The notes: generated by a model not told the origin, from the sequence alone. Counted from the stretch's first letter, positions 20,815 through 32,161 are shown. The stretch: 64,000 nucleotides of DNA from Plutella xylostella (GCF_932276165.1 NC_064005.1:1674001-1738000); one strand, 5' to 3'. Numbers and translations are program-made.

Positions 20815-23800
20815 GGATATTTTGTATGGGGGCACCAAGATGCTATAGACCTGCCCGCATCTCACCTGGTTTATTATGTGTGGTGAGTCATTAGAAAATA
20901 CTGACAGAAGTTTCATCAACATTAAAACGGTACAGCAGGTGTCCAGGAGCCACTTTCTGACGGATTTTGGGTGAAAAATTGACAATATTTCACGAATATT
21001 CAAGTTTGCAGGTGGAACCTGAAGAGATTCATCTGCAAATGATAGTTCATATGAAAGGTATTGTTAATACCTAGAAACGGTTTTCAGCAATTTCAGATTG
21101 AATGATTTTTGGTGACTCTTCAAGGTGAAAATCATAAAATAAAACTTAGCAGCCCAAGATTAACATTTTGTATGGCGGCACCAAGATGCTATAGACCTGC
21201 CCGCATCTTACCTGGTTTATTATGTGTGTTGTGTCATTAGAAAACACTGACAGAAGTTTCATCAACATTGAAACGGGATAGCAGGTGTCCAGGAGCCACT
21301 TTCTGACAGATTTTGGGTGAAAAATTTACAATATATCACGAATATTCAAGTTTGCAGGTGGAACCTGAAGAGATTCAGCTGCAAATGATAGTTCATATGA
21401 AAGGTATTATTAATACCTAGGAACGGTTTTCAGAAATTTCAGATTAAATGACTTTTGGTGACTCTACAAGGTGAAAATCAAAAAATAAAACTTAGCAGCC
21501 CAAGATTAACATTTTGTATGGCGGCACCAAGATGCTATAGACCTGCCCGCATCTCACCTGGTTTATTATGTGTGTTGTGTCATTAGAAAATACTGACAGA
21601 AGTTTCATCAACATTGAAACGTGATAGCAGGTGTCCAGGAGCCACTTTCAGACGGATTTTGGGTGATAAATTTACAAAATTTCACCAATATTCAAGTTTG
21701 CAGGTGGAGCCTGAACAGGTACAGCTGGAAATGATCGTTCACATGAAAGGTATTATTAATACCTAGAAACGGTTTTCTGCAATTTCAGATTAAATGACTT
21801 TTGGTGAATATTCAAGGTGAAAACCAAAAAATAAAACTTAGCAGGCCAAGATTAACATTTTGTATGGGGGCACCAAGATGCTATAGACCTGCCCGCATCT
21901 CACCTGGTTTATTATATGTATTGTGTCATTAGAAAACACTGACAGAAGTTTCATCAACATTGAAACGGTATAGCAGGTGTCCAGGAGCCACTTTCTGACG
22001 GATTTTGGGTGAAAAATTGACAATATTTAACGAATATTCAAGTTTGCAGGTGGAACCTGAAGAGATTCAGCTGCAAATGATAGTTCATATGAAAGGTATT
22101 ATTAATATCTAGAAATGGTTTTCAGCAATTTCAGATTAAATAACTTTTGGTGACTCTACAAGGTAAAAAACCAAAAAATAAAACTTAGCAGCCCAAGATT
22201 AACATTTTGTATGGGGGCAACGAGATGCTATAGACCTGCCCGCATCTCACCTGGTTTATTATGTGTGTTGTGTCATTAGAAAACACTGACAGAAGTTTCA
22301 TCAACATTGAAACGGGATAGCAGGTGTCCAGGAGCCACTTTCTGACAGATTTTGGGTGAAAAATTGACAATATTTCACGAATATTCAAGTTTGCAGGTGG
22401 AACCTGAAGAGATTCAGCTGGAAATGATAGTTCATATGAAAGGTATTGTTAATACCTAGAAACGGTTTTCAGCAATTTCAGATTGAATGATTTTTGGTGA
22501 CTCTTCAAGGTGAAAATCAAAAAATAAAACTTAGCAGCCCAAGATTAACATTTTGTATGGCGGCACCAAGATGCTATAGACCTGCCCGCATCTCAACTGG
22601 TTTATTATGTGTGTTGTGTCATAAAAAAACACTGACAGAAGTTTCATCAACATTGAAACGGTATAGCAGGTGTCCAGGAGCCACTTTCTGACAGATTTTG
22701 GGTGAAAAATTGACAATATTTCACGAATATTCAAGTTTGCAGGTGGAACCTGAAGAGATTCAGCTGGAAATGATAGTTCATATGAAAGGTATTGTTAATA
22801 CCTAGAAACAGTTTTCTGCAATTTCAGATTAAATGACTTTTGGTGAATATTCAAGGTGAAAACCAAAAAATAAAACTTAGCAGCCCAAGATTAACATTTT
22901 GTATGGGGGCACCAAGATGCTATAGACCTGCCCGCATCTCATCTGGTTTATTATGTGTGTTGTGTCATTAGAAAACACCGACAGATGTTTTATCAACATT
23001 GAAACGGGATAGCAGGTGTCCAGGAGCCACTTTCTGACGGATTTTGGGTGAAAAATTGACAATATTTCACGAATATTCAAGTTTGCAGGTGGAACCTGAA
23101 GAGATTCAGCTGCAAATGATAGTTCATATGAAAGGTATTATTAATATCTAGAAATGGTTTTCAGCAATTTCAGATTAAGCAACTTTTGGTGACTCTACAA
23201 GGTAAAAAACCAAAAAATAAAACTTAGCAGCCCAAGATTAACATTTTGTATGGGGGCACCAATATGCTATAGACCTGCCCGCATCTCACCTGGTTTATTA
23301 TGTGTGTTGTGTCATTAGAAAGCACCGACAGAAGTTTTATCAACATTGAAACGGAATAGCAGGTGTCCAGGAGCCACTTTCTGACGGATTTTGGGTGAAA
23401 AATTGACAATATTTCACGAATATTCAAGTTTGCAGGTGGAACCTGAAGAGATTCAGCTGCAAATGATAGTTCATATGAAAGGTATTATTATTACCTAGAA
23501 ACGGTTTTCAGCATTTTCAGATTTAATGACTTTTGGTGAATATTCAAGGTGAAAACCAAAAAATAAAACTTAGCAGCCCAAGATTAACATTTTGTTTGGG
23601 GGCACCAAGATGCTATAGACCTGCCCGCATCTCACCTGGTTTATTATGTGTGTTGTGTCATTAGAAAACACCGACAGAAGTTTTATCAACATTGAAACGG
23701 AATAGCAGGTGTCCAGGAGCCACTTTCTGACGGATTTTGGGTGAAAAATTGACAATATTTCACGAATATTCAAGTTTGCAGGTGGAACCTGAAGAGATTC

Positions 23801-24445
23801 AGCTGCAAATGATAGTTCATATGAAAGGTATTATTATTACCTAGAAATTGTTTTCAGCAATTTCAGATTAAATGACTTTTGGTGAATATTCAAGGTGAAA
23901 ACCAAAAAATAAAACTTAGCAGCCCAAGATTAACAGTTTGTATGGGGGCACCAAGATTCTATAGACCTGCCCGCATCTCACCTGGTTTATTATGTGTGTT
24001 GTGTCATTAGAAAACATTGACAGAAGTTTCATCAACATTGAAACGGGATAGCAGGTGTCCAGGAGCCACTTTCAGACGGATTTTGGGTGATAAATTTACA
24101 AAATTTCACGAATATTCAAGTTTGCATGTGGAGCCTGAACAGATACAGCTGCAAATGATAGTTCATATGAAAGGTATTATTAATACCTAGAAATAGTTTT
24201 CAGCAATTTCAGATTTAATGACTTTTGGTGACTCTTCAAGGTGAAAATCAAAAAATAAAACTTAGCAGCCCAAGATTAACATTTTGTATGGCGGCACCAA
24301 GATGCTATAGACCTGCCCGCATCTCACCTGGTTTATTATATGTGTTGTGTCATAAGAAAACACTGACAGAAGTTTCATCAACATTGAAACGGTATAGTAG
24401 GTGTCCAGGAGCCACTTCCTGACGGATTTTGTGTGAAAAATTTAA
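20815..24445 (-). repeat. Left arm: eleven tandem 346-bp units
   Basis: Units recognised by TTTTGTATGGSGGCACCAAG, then ATGCTATAGACCTGCCCGCA, near 20815, 21166, 21506, 21852, 22199, 22546, 22892, 23239, 23585, 23931 and 24278. Spacing is 346-347 bp in most intervals. Each unit has a 61-70 residue open frame on one strand, but 346 is not a multiple of three and the frame does not join units, so I do not call it a gene. Confidence 0.9.
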
Positions 24446-24459
24446 AATATTTTTATTAT

Positions 24460-26330
24460 ACACCTGCTATACCTTTTCAATGTTGATGAAACTTCTGTCA
24501 AAGTTTTCTTATGACACACCACACATAATAAACCAGGTGAGATGCGGGCAGGTCTATAGCATCTTGGTGCCCCCATACAAAATGTTAATCTTGGGCTGCT
24601 AAGTTTTATTTTTTGGTTTTACCTTGAATATTCACCAAAAGTCATTTAATCTGAAATTGCTGAAAACTGTTTCTAGGTAATAATAATACCTTTCATAAGA
24701 ACTATCATTTCCAGCTGAATCTCTTCAGGTTCCACCTGCAAACTTGAATATTCGTGAAATATTGTCAATTTTTCACCCAAAATCTGTCAGAAAGTGGCTC
24801 CTGGACACCTGCTATCCCGTTTCAATGTTGATGAAACTTCTGTCAGTGTTTTCTAATGACACAACACACATAATAAACCAGGTGAGATGCGGGCAGGTCT
24901 ATAGCATCTCGTTGCCCCCATACAAAATGTTAATCTTGGGCTGCTAAGTTTTATTTTTTGGTTTTCACCTTGAATATTCACCAAAAGTCATTTAATCTGA
25001 AATTGCTGAAAACTGTTTCTAGGTAATAATAATACCTTTCATATGAACTATCATTTGCAGCTGAATCTCTTCAGGTTCCACCTGCAAACTTGAATATTCG
25101 TTAAATATTGTCAATTTTTCACCCAAAATCCGTCAGAAAGTGGCTCCTGGACACCTGCTATACCGTTTCAATGTTGATGAAACTTCTGTCAGTGTTTTCT
25201 AATGACACAATACATATAATAAACCAGGTGAGATGCGGGCAGGTCTATAGCATCTTGGTGCCCCCATACAAAATGTTAATCTTGGCCTGCTAAGTTTTAT
25301 TTTTTGGTTTTCACCTTGAATATTCACCAAAAGTCATTTAATCTGAAATTGCAGAAAACCGTTTCTAGGTATTAATAATACCTTTCATGTGAACGATCAT
25401 TTCCAGCTGTACCTGTTCAGGCTCCACCTGCAAACTTGAATATTGGTGAAATTTTGTAAATTTATCACCCAAAATCCGTCTGAAAGTGGCTCCTGGACAC
25501 CTGCTATCACGTTTCAATGTTGATGAAACTTCTGTCAGTATTTTCTAATGACACAACACACATAATAAACCAGGTGAGATGCGGGCAGGTCTATAGCATC
25601 TTGGTGCCGCCATACAAAATGTTAATCTTGGGCTGCTAAGTTTTATTTTTTGATTTTCACCTTGTAGAGTTACCAAAAGTCATTTAATCTGAAATTTCTG
25701 AAAACCGTTCCTAGGTATTAATAATACCTTTCATATGAACTATCATTTGCAGCTGAATCTCTTCAGGTTCCACCTGCAAACTTGAATATTCGTGATATAT
25801 TGTAAATTTTTCACCCAAAATCTGTCAGAAAGTGGCTCCTGGACACCTGCTATCCCGTTTCAATGTTGATGAAACTTCTGTCAGTGTTTTCTAATGACAC
25901 AACACACATAATAAACCAGGTAAGATGCGGGCAGGTCTATAGCATCTTGGTGCCGCCATACAAAATGTTAATCTTGAGCTGCTAAGTTTTATTTTTTGAT
26001 TTTCACCTTGAAGAGTCACCAAAAATCATTCAATCTGAAATTGCTGAAAACCGTTTCTAGGTATTAACAATACCTTTCATATGAACTATCATTTGCAGAT
26101 GAATCTCTTCAGGTTCCACCTGCAAACTTGAATATTCGTGAAATATTGTCAATTTTTCACCCAAAATCCGTCAGAAAGTGGCTCCTGGACACCTGCTGTA
26201 CCGTTTCAATGTTGATGAAACTTCTGTCAGTATTTTCTAATGACTCACCACACATAATAAACCAGGTGAGATGCGGGCAGGTCTATAGCATCTTGGTGCC
26301 CCCATACAAAATATCCATTAACCAACAAGA
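24460..26330 (+). repeat. Right arm: about six tandem 346-bp units, inverted
   Basis: Same units on the opposite strand (GGTGCCCCCATACAAAATG near 24568, 24910, 25257, 25603, 25950 and 26295). The outer five match the outer five of the left arm unit by unit, including unit-specific variants. Confidence 0.9.
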
Positions 26331-26539
26331 GCGTCAGTAAGTAAACGTCGTATTTTTTTGAATTTATTTATTTTAGAACATATTTTAGTGTTTATATAAA
26401 TACCTAGCATTATTATTCCAATGTTTTTGGGGTTTTTTACGTGTTTTAATTGATAAAGTATGCAATGACTGAAGTGACCATCTTAATTTGGTCGGGTATT
26501 CAAAGGCTGCTAACTTTAGGCTGCTAACTTCACACACCT

Positions 26540-26625
26540 GACGTACTTGTGTGAATTTCTATACAAAGTACTCGTATACTGAATGCGAAGCGTTTGCAGC
26601 GTAAGATGTCGAAAGTTGGACGCTT
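26540..26625. repeat. Right part of the host repeat split by the foldback element
   Basis: GACGTACTTGTGTGAATTTC continues the repeat at 20490-20591; compare GACGCGCTTGTGTGAATTTC at about 58108. Confidence 0.65.
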
Positions 26626-26722
26626 ATTTTAAACGATTCCTCTGAAGCCGCCATGCTTGTTTATGTTTAAAGCTGGTTTACGCACAACATAGACACTTGC
26701 TACATTCACACCACGATTCCAG

Positions 26723-26877
26723 ATGACAACAACCCCGTGGCGCCGCCTGGTGGCGATGAAGTGAACCACCTGGCCACGCTGCCCGAGCAGGAGGCAGCCG
26801 TGGCCCTGATGGGGCTGCCCAAGGCCGGAGACATCACCAGGGCCCAGCTGAGGATTAAGGAGAGCAAGGAGTTCAAG
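26723..26877 (+). CDS. Calx: Calx exon C: end of CBD2 and linker to the membrane half
   Basis: A GC-rich exon beginning after ccacgattccag and ending AAG|GTTGGT. It accepts the one-base overhang and ends in phase 0. It encodes about 52 residues: DDNNPV, a Gly/Pro linker, an acidic helix-like stretch (TLPEQEAAVALMGLPKAG) and LRIKESKEFK. This matches the NCX segment that starts with an acidic Ca2+-binding DEYDD-type motif, continues through an E-rich stretch ending in MGRP, and closes with a LEVxIEES-EFK strand. It is separated from exon B by a 12.6-kb intron that holds the 5.95-kb foldback element. The same bases are open on the minus strand, but that frame is only a shadow. Confidence 0.93.
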
Positions 26878-27094
26878 GTTGGTACTAGGTGGTTTCTCCT
26901 TCTTGTTATCTTATGACACTCATTAGGGCAGTGGGAAGACACAACACTTTTCCATCCATAGGTATTTATCGACAGTAGCCTTACATTGCATTGTATATGT
27001 TGTCTATGATGGTATTAAGCAGCAGGTTGTAGCAACAACCTCCCAGTATTGGAGGTGACCCGTGTCCTGCAAAGGACTATTTACAGGCTGTTTC

Positions 27095-27260
27095 AGATAA
27101 GATATTCTTTATTTGTACACAAAAACATAGATACCACAAAACTAAATTAACACATATTTATCTATGTAAAAATGGCGTTTTTATCAAAATCGCCTAAAGA
27201 AACTCCAATTCATCGCAGCGACATTTTTGACATCCTATGAATTGAGGATCTATGTATAGA
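27095..27260 (-). repeat. Retrotransposon-like 3' tail
   Basis: AGATAAGATATTCTTTATTTG and TACACAAAAACATAGATACC match the pattern of reverse-oriented non-LTR tails. Confidence 0.4.
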
Positions 27261-27480
27261 ATTAAGTTTGAACTAAGTATTCCATCGACACAGCAGGGGA
27301 CCATAAATACATAAGCTATAAGCTGTTAGCCTATAGCAGGGTTCCAATATAATGTAGAATAACATTATAAATACCGAAAATGGCCTTGAGGTGGCGTTAC
27401 GTAGTGAGCTAGTGAGGTTACATTATTGATTGAAGTCATCCAATTAACCAAGTAGACGGCTTACTCAGTTTAAACTGTAT

Positions 27481-27595
27481 ACAGGATGTTGCAGTAGTGA
27501 TATAGTATCGTTGCGTTGTTATTATGAACAGCTTATTATTTGCACGTTTTAAAATGAACCTCTAAGTCATGGCCATTCGGTTTACTTTTACAACC
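27481..27595. mobile_element. Probable small TA-flanked MITE
   Basis: TA-CAGGATGTTGCAGTA at the left and TTTTACAACCTG-TA at the right resemble the CAGGGTGTTGCA family, with decay. Confidence 0.4.
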
Positions 27596-27963
27596 TGTAT
27601 TTGAAACGGCTACGCTCGGAGTTGCTCTGAAGGATCACACCAGAATCGAGGGAATTCGTAAGTGAACTCGGTAAATTTCCGGGAGTACAAAAAGTAAAAA
27701 CAATCCGTAAATAAATAGGTGCACAATGATAAATAAATGTCAATCACAAAATGTAACAAAACTGTTTGTTTTGACCACAATTAGGTAAGTGTATAAATAA
27801 CGGTTGATGATGATGACTGTTTACAAAAATAAAGCAGTATTTTGTTTTAAATAAACAAGTGATACAAAATTTATTTTCGGATATTGATATTTCTTAAATT
27901 TGTATTGGCTTCGTTATCTTGAGTTATATTAGTATGAATGAAAAGGGTAGGTGGGTACATACC

Positions 27964-29355
27964 TAACGTGACCATTTATTTTTTTTGTCAAAGCGGGACA
28001 CCTGCAGAATTTCATATCCCTCAAAGATACATATATTATCCTTCTTTCTTATCTTCTTATCTTTTCGCTCAGTTTGCTCAGTGCATCAATTGAAAGTTCA
28101 ATCCCTACGATGAAATAGTGAAATTTGAAAGATATGCATGAATGGTGAATGACCATTTTTTTATATTTATCTAATAATCCTATAAAGTTGGTATGTTTAG
28201 GATACCTAAGTACTTACTTATTAAGTATGTTTTTATAAATATACCAGACGGGTACACTACATAAATCCGAATTACTTTTTTACGAATATGAAAATATCGA
28301 TTTTTTTATTATAAATTTCATATTTCTAGTAAATTTTAAGTTTTCGAATAACGGAAATTACGAATAGTTGATTAACGAAATTTCAAACAACAGATTTATT
28401 AAAATGACCAAAGTAAATTTTTCAAATGTTATAATCGACGAAGTTTTGACGTTTTATTATATGTACGATTTTTATTATATCGAATTGTTTAAATAACGAA
28501 TCCTGAAGTTTTAATATTCCGAAAACACAAATCCCCGAATGTAACTTAGTTTTAACAAAATTTTTTTTTGCTTCGCTCCGCTTTGTATATATTTATTTCT
28601 CATACAAGACGGTACAAAATTCTTAAACATCATAAGTACTTTGATTTTTTTATACGCTCACGGGCAATGAAAAAGTTCCACTCACAAAATGCCGACACCA
28701 AACGACCCCAATTTTTTCAAACATTTAATTTAAAATTTGAACATATTATTACTGTTTTAAGTAGGTAGGTAATATCCTAATGCTTTGTTAAATGTACTTC
28801 AATGTTGCAGAAAGCGTCATTAGTCTAGCCTTTTCAGTTTTGGAGTAATTTGGTGCTTTTCTCAGTGGAACCTGCCCGTGAGTGTAATTTGAAAACTAAT
28901 TTGAGTAGTTTTATTTAAAGTTCTTATCTGTGCATCTTATCTTATTTTCACATTCATGAAAGCTGATACAAATTACTTTTTGGAAAACAGGACTCCCACG
29001 CATTTCTTCTTTGTTAGGAATCGGTAGGTGAAAGAGATAAATTTACATACACGATAGAGCAAGAGCGAGTCAATGCTCGTCACTGAACGAAGTTACTCGC
29101 GAAGTTTCGGGGGAACTCGGACTCATATTACTCCCTATAGTCTATGTGAGTAAGTGATAAGAAGATAAATAGTTGTCTCAAGTGATTAAAAGAAAGAAAG
29201 GAAATATGGGATGAAGTTACAAAATATAGGTAATTTAAATTATTGTTTGGTCTGTGAATCTGAAAGCGGGACATTTTTGCCCTCGCGGGGGACAGCGGGA
29301 CGCACAGCTTGAAAGCGGGACTGTCCCGCCCAAAGCGGGACGTATGGTCACGTTA
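27964..29355. mobile_element. Non-autonomous DNA transposon, copy 1 (8-bp target duplication)
   Basis: Ends TAACGTGACCAT and ATGGTCACGTTA are perfect inverted repeats. TACATACC at 27956-27963 and 29356-29363 is an 8-bp duplication. Sub-terminal AGCGGGAC words occur near both ends and several times at the right. No transposase. The length of 1392 bp includes the nested MITE at 28655. 8-bp duplications suggest hAT or another 8-bp superfamily; the TIR alone does not decide. Confidence 0.88.
28655..28884. mobile_element. TA-flanked MITE nested in copy 1
   Basis: CGCTCACGGGCAATGAAAAA and CCTGCCCGTGAGTG are inverted ends; TA at 28653-28654 and 28885-28886. The sister transposon at 56529 lacks it, giving an empty site. 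Confidence 0.8.
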
Positions 29356-29369
29356 TACATACCTACTAA

Positions 29370-29470
29370 TATAAGGGAGAGGATCTCCTTGGCGGTTCAG
29401 CGTGGAAACGCTGCAAGCGTCTTGGGGACTTTTGGGTCGGATATGGCCCGAGTCGGATTGGTAGTGTAGG
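29370..29470 (+). pseudogene. Non-LTR retrotransposon ORF2 C-terminal remnant
   Basis: Encodes ERISLAVQRGNAASVLGTFG before a stop. ISxAVQRGNAASVLGT is a very common terminus of non-LTR polymerase proteins in insects. Only about 30 residues remain. It directly follows the target duplication of copy 1. Confidence 0.65.
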
Positions 29471-30685
29471 AATGACATTAAATAAATGACATGTATTTAT
29501 ATTTTTAATTATTTATACCATTGTTGACATTTGTTTTAATTATTTTTGTGAATATTAATGTTTATGTTTCGTGTTTTGACTTAATTTTCGTAGTTTTAAT
29601 TGGATTTTATTTAATTTGTATTATTTTCTTTTGCATGAATAAATTTATCTGATTATTTAGAAGTATGTAGGTACTAAATGCATGTAATTGACAAAACCAT
29701 ATCCCACTAATATAATGCTTTTATAAGTTTATTTAAGATAAGATGAACAATACAAATCAAATCAAAGGAACCTGAAAAAATGCTCAATCAAATCACTACC
29801 TTACTTAACAAAGACCTATGCCCACCTAAGTACACATGTAAGGCACAGACCTAAATAGAGTCAGTGAGTTCCAGGATATATTATATCCTCACAGATGTGT
29901 TCTATCACCCGCATCCTTTCTGCCAAATGAAATCATGATTTCTCTCTTCTTTTCTCCGAATATTTGCCGACGTGCCCTATCTCTACAGAACCTCATTAAA
30001 AGAACAAGATTTTTTGTTAAAAAATAAGAATAGGAGTGGCCAAGGTGAAATGAAAATGTGATTTTCAGAATTGGAATTTTATTATTAATAGGCTTTTCTC
30101 CAATTAGGTGGGAAAATATTGGAGCCATTTGTCTTTGTTGATGTATTTCAGTATCAAGAGAGTTTCTTGATGAAACACCATAAAAGCATAGCAATAAAGT
30201 AGGTATAGCAATTAAATTAGTATACATATATACGTTACATAATATAATAACCTATTGCCTTTTTGTGTCACGCATGACTCCAGGTACCTACGCAGATAAA
30301 GAGTCAATCTACCGTTGAACTGGTATGACTGCGAATATTATATTTTTCGTAAATCGCGCTAGGTTCTTAGGTTGTGGTGTGAAATATTTAGTAAGTAGGT
30401 ATTTAGATTTCTATAGTCGAACTAAAATAAGACTGATACTTACGTATATTAGACACATCACATCGTGAATTCCGTGTTTCACTGTTATTATACTTGATTT
30501 TACACTTTCGATTAAGTTAGGTCTTGTAAATACGCATTTCCAGACACTGATAGTGATTATGAAATCATGCATTTTGAATTTAGCGATGACAATTTCACAA
30601 TTTCAGTTTTACTTATATACCTATATGTTTCAGTTTAAGGCTAAAAGTGTACGAGTATTAGTACCTTATCACAATTTTCTTTCAG

Positions 30686-30785
30686 AACACGGTGGACAAG
30701 TTGGTGCAAAGAGCGAATGCGTCGATAATCATTGGGACTTCATCGTGGAAAGAACAATTCACCGAGGCGCTCACAGTCAGCTCAG
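30686..30785 (+). CDS. Calx: Calx exon D: end of cytoplasmic loop
   Basis: It follows a strong polypyrimidine tract (attttctttcag) and ends CAG|GTACTT. It starts in phase 0 and ends with one extra base. It encodes 33 residues (NTVDKLVQRANASIIIGTSS, then WKEQFTEALTVSS). This is the conserved NCX signature before the second membrane cluster, the STVDKL...GTNSWREQF segment of vertebrate proteins. The neighbouring acidic linker, long in vertebrates, is only a short SGSDDPDAP stretch across the D/E junction here. Confidence 0.95.
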
Positions 30786-32062
30786 GTACTTCTAACTTCT
30801 AACCTTTTCTTTCTTTCTTTCTTTTTTCGCGTGTTTGTTCTGGGAGCAGTTTGAGGCGTGACTTGTTAGTTGCTGAAAGTTCGCAGAGGAAATTGCAAGA
30901 TTGCTTTGAGTTTTGGGAAGCGAAATGCTGCGGGCATAGAGAAAATAAAAGCGGATAATAAAAGATTACAGATAACTTTGGGTTCGTTTTGGTTGGCTTA
31001 CTTTGGTAAACTTACCTATCTCGCTACCAGCGAATGGTATCGACCTATCATACTGTAATATAAAAATCGACTAAAAGAACTGAATGATGAATTTACTAAG
31101 AAGCTTTAAGTAATAAAGCATTATTGAGAAATTGGTTGAAAGGGAATTGTTACGGCAATATTTTAAAGGGCTTTATGCTTCGGCGGCGTCTCTCGGGAAA
31201 ATTACGAAATTTAAGGAGAAATAAAGTAAGAAATAAATCAACTTTTCAACCATTTTATAAATTATGTTGAAAATTTACCTTAGGGAGGTGAAGATTTCCA
31301 AATACAAAATTCGGAATTGGGAATAAAGAATGAATTTGTTAGCAACTTTTTAATTTTGGTATCATTTCATTATTATCATCCAAATTTACAAAGGTACGTA
31401 ATGAAATGACAAAAATATAGTCCCATTAGTGTCCTTCATAACCTCACACCCTCACTTTCTGAACCTCTTGACTGATAGAAAATACCTACCTTATTACAAA
31501 ATTCCATTATAAACTATAATGAAACTATAAATAATTGAGTTTTTTTTCGTATTCTTACCAAGTATCGACATTTAAAATGAATCTGCAATAAGCAATGTTT
31601 AGACTGTCATCGATCTGCTTTATTTGCTAGTTAGGTACTTCACATGAAATAGTGTTAAAAGCTGAGATCGAGTTATAGAGTAAAATAAGACATAGTGACC
31701 AAAATTTAAAAGGGAATGTTCAGACGGTTTGTTCACATTGAAAGAATTGTGGAAAAAAGACTGACGAAAGAAATTTAATGTGCCGAAATAAATGGTTATG
31801 TCGGTAGCAGCGTTTGTCCTAGGCAAAAGTATGTTCACCAGATAGGCGATAGATTCAAGAAGACCAAAAATAACAAGTTTCCGATACCGACGACTGTGTA
31901 TGAAGACATAATGAATGTGGAGGAAGCAAAAGAATTATGTCAGGATCGTAGCACATGGAGATCCATAGCCTCTGCCTTCCCTCTGGGAGACAGGCTCACA
32001 CCTTTATGTATACATTTATGTATGTATTCTATTGTGTTACTTCAATACTACTGTAATTCCAG
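30786..32062 (+). other. Calx intron D-E
   Basis: Intron from GTACTT at 30786 to AG at 32061-32062. AT-rich. The only suggestive content is a short coding-like remnant at about 31890-31990. The remaining introns E-F (32162-32540), F-G (32700-33025) and G-H (33198-33752) are short, and only G-H holds a repeat (33290-33455). Confidence 0.6.
31890..31990 (+). pseudogene. Possible retroelement coding remnant
   Basis: Frame with NVEEAKELCQDRSTWRSI, resembling the EAxxLAxDRxxWR stretch near the C terminus of many non-LTR polymerase proteins. Lies in Calx intron D-E. Short and uncertain. Confidence 0.35.
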
Positions 32063-32161
32063 GCTCGGACGACCCGGACGCGCCGGCGTCGGTGATGGAC
32101 TACGTGCTGCACTTCGTCACTGTGTTCTGGAAGATTATATTTGCCTTCGTCCCACCTACCG
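32063..32161 (+). CDS. Calx: Calx exon E: first membrane segment of the C-terminal half
   Basis: Acceptor ctgtaattccag; donor CCG|GTAAGT is consensus. Phase 1 at both ends. It encodes SDDPDAPASVMDYVLHFVTV, then FWKIIFAFVPPT. The acidic start is the end of the regulatory loop. The hydrophobic run with FWK and FAFVPPT is the first membrane helix after the loop in NCX proteins, which exchange three Na+ for one Ca2+ at the plasma membrane. The phase-1/phase-1 structure means the exon could be skipped in frame, but it is a membrane helix, so skipping is unlikely to be functional. Confidence 0.96.

Larger units (their letters stand above)
20592..26539. mobile_element. 5.95-kb foldback element with tandem-repeat arms
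   Basis: A very large inverted repeat. The flanking 9-bp sequence GACGTACTT occurs at 20583-20591 and 26540-26548. The ends ACCTGCGTGAAGTTAGCAG (left) and AGGTGTGTGAAGTTAGCAG (right, reversed) match at most positions, then about 230 bp of unique arm are inverted copies, then both arms consist of a 346-bp tandem unit: eleven units left, about six right. There is almost no unique DNA at the turning point near 24450. No transposase frame is present. Long arms made of tandem repeats with a 9-bp target duplication are the hallmarks of Drosophila FB elements; membership of that group is inference. Confidence 0.88.
14142..26722 (+). other. Calx intron B-C (12.6 kb)
   Basis: Intron defined by GTAAGA at 14142 and AG at 26721-26722. 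It contains five or more short fold-back MITEs, a Helitron-like element and the 5.95-kb foldback element. The stretches 16080-16640, 16915-17990, 19000-19430 and 19870-20480 are plain AT-rich DNA in which I see no gene. Confidence 0.7.
26878..30685 (+). other. Calx intron C-D
   Basis: Intron from GTTGGT at 26878 to AG at 30684-30685. It holds a retrotransposon-like 3' tail (27095-27260), a small MITE (27481-27595), the 1.39-kb transposon at 27964-29355 and a non-LTR fragment (29370-29470). 29475-30685 shows nothing recognisable. Confidence 0.7.

Noticed and set aside
20791..26340. A repeated 61-70 residue open frame (MNIREILSIFHPKSVRKW...) in nearly every 346-bp unit
   Set aside because: It exists because the units are copies. 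The 346-bp period shifts the frame between units, there is no promoter or partner, and some units lack it. No sign of selection can be claimed from one locus.
26706..26942. Minus-strand frame across Calx exon C
   Set aside because: Shadow of the exon on the other strand; splice sites and phase support the plus strand.
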